This document shows positions 6,504 through 6,691 of a stretch of DNA of 6,691 nt, piece after piece. Each line of letters starts with the position of its first letter. Within the stretch, counting starts at the first letter, position 1. Origin of the DNA: an uncultured Collinsella sp. (GTDB taxonomy: Bacteria; Actinomycetota; Coriobacteriia; Coriobacteriales; Coriobacteriaceae); NCBI GenBank assembly GCA_900556285.1, contig USOF01000063.1, positions 1-6,691 of the forward strand, read 5' to 3'. The notes beneath the pieces were generated by a model. That model searched no databases. It was given only the letters and a program-made list of their open reading frames with translations, and had not been told where the DNA came from. The position numbers were made by a program, and so were the translations under genes.

Positions 6504-6538
6504 ATATCTGACTTGATTAACACTTAAGCAAGTTTTTT
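6501..6538 (-). promoter_or_regulatory. Candidate promoter and palindrome for the ATPase gene
   Basis: A perfect minus-strand -10 box TATAAT lies at 6501-6506. The possible -35s are weak: TTGCTT (complement of 6526-6531) at 19-bp spacing, or GCTTAA at 17. A second TATAAT (complement of 6468-6473) sits in the centre of the large inverted repeat. A palindrome ACTTG-A-TTAA-CAC-TTAA-G-CAAGT (6511-6533) covers the expected -35 area and could be another operator. On the plus strand it is followed by a T-run (6533-6538), so it could also act as a weak terminator in that direction. TTGATTAA occurs at 6481-6488 and 6513-6520. Confidence 0.5.
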
Positions 6539-6650
6539 CACTATTACTGCTCGAAGGATGCCGAGTGGCTGAGAGGACAACCAAGCTCGAATGCGACTCC
6601 CTGGACAGTCGATTTGGGACGGGACTTTTTTGACTACCCCATTACAGTTT
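6539..6650 (+). other. Gene-poor segment, possibly structured RNA
   Basis: No convincing protein gene is seen. An ATG at 6591 opens a frame to the window edge but lacks a ribosome site and runs through the terminator-like hairpin. Small paired elements are visible: CTCG/CGAG (6550-6553, 6562-6565), GCC/GGC around GAGT (6560-6569), and CGACT/AGTCG (6594-6598, 6607-6611). The stretch TGCCGAGTGGCTGAGAGG (6559-6576) resembles both a tRNA-Ser D-arm and the CTGAGA arm of TPP riboswitches, but neither can be completed. Confidence 0.25.
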
Positions 6651-6676
6651 GAGTCGTCCGAAAGGGCGGCTCTTTT
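6651..6676 (+). terminator. Terminator-like hairpin with GAAA loop
   Basis: GAGTCGTCC (6651-6659) pairs fully with GGGCGGCTC (6664-6672), with two G-U pairs, around a GAAA tetraloop, followed by TTTT. The orientation is plus strand, so it would end a transcript arising to its left. No coding gene on the plus strand precedes it after 5009, which raises the possibility of a small RNA, or of an attenuator for a gene to the right. Confidence 0.55.
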
Positions 6677-6691
6677 CCGTTGCACGGTTAT

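Noticed and set aside
5043..6565. AAGGAGCCA repeat with GAAGGATGCC near 6554 as direct repeats flanking a mobile element
   Set aside because: The match is partial, one of the left copies lies inside the ATPase coding region, and no transposase or integrase is present.
6550..6612. tRNA-Ser gene or TPP riboswitch
   Set aside because: The D-arm-like or CTGAGA-like part is present, but no paired anticodon stem, no T-arm and no 3' acceptor can be built, and the TPP GAACCTGAT and 3' conserved block are missing.
6591..6691. Plus-strand open frame from ATG 6591 to the edge
   Set aside because: No ribosome site, no recognisable sequence, and it runs through the terminator-like hairpin at 6651-6676.
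1..6691. CRISPR array, rRNA or insertion sequence
   Set aside because: No regularly spaced direct repeats, no rRNA-like stretches and no transposase-like protein were seen.

Overview
The window looks like chromosomal DNA from a high-G+C anaerobic actinobacterium, most likely a gut Coriobacteriia member (Collinsella-like). This rests on GC-rich third codon positions, an anaerobic-style Fe-S/flavin oxidoreductase, and a membrane protein that I recall as the DUF5692 family of this group. The organism assignment is inference; no rRNA or other taxonomic marker is present.

Layout: (1) 1-1325, minus strand, is the N-terminal part of a large Fe-S/FAD oxidoreductase that runs off the left edge. (2) 1326-1515 is a divergent control region with two perfect 15-bp dyads of the form TTGACR-N3-YGTCAA and a degenerate third copy. 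(3) 1516-2178, plus strand, is a TetR-family regulator. (4) 2242-3249, plus strand, is a Trp-rich polytopic membrane protein (DUF5692-like), closed by a strong intrinsic terminator at 3322-3358. (5) 3507-5009, plus strand, is a single-pass membrane protein with an acidic cytoplasmic tail and an unrecognised exported part. (6) 5083-6435, minus strand, is an AAA-type ATPase with a DUF4143-like C-terminus, convergent with gene 5. Its AT-rich upstream region carries a 60-bp near-perfect inverted repeat. (7) 6539-6691 has no convincing gene but holds a plus-strand terminator-like hairpin and a possibly structured segment.

How the genes may work together: the oxidoreductase, TetR regulator and membrane protein form a divergent unit around one shared operator cluster. 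The simplest reading is a ligand-induced redox module: a TetR sensor controls a soluble multi-cluster flavoenzyme and a membrane partner for transport or electron transfer. The substrate cannot be read from the sequence. This unit is the best candidate here for an undescribed system. The AAA/DUF4143 gene, with different composition and its own palindromic control region, looks like a separate, possibly acquired cassette.
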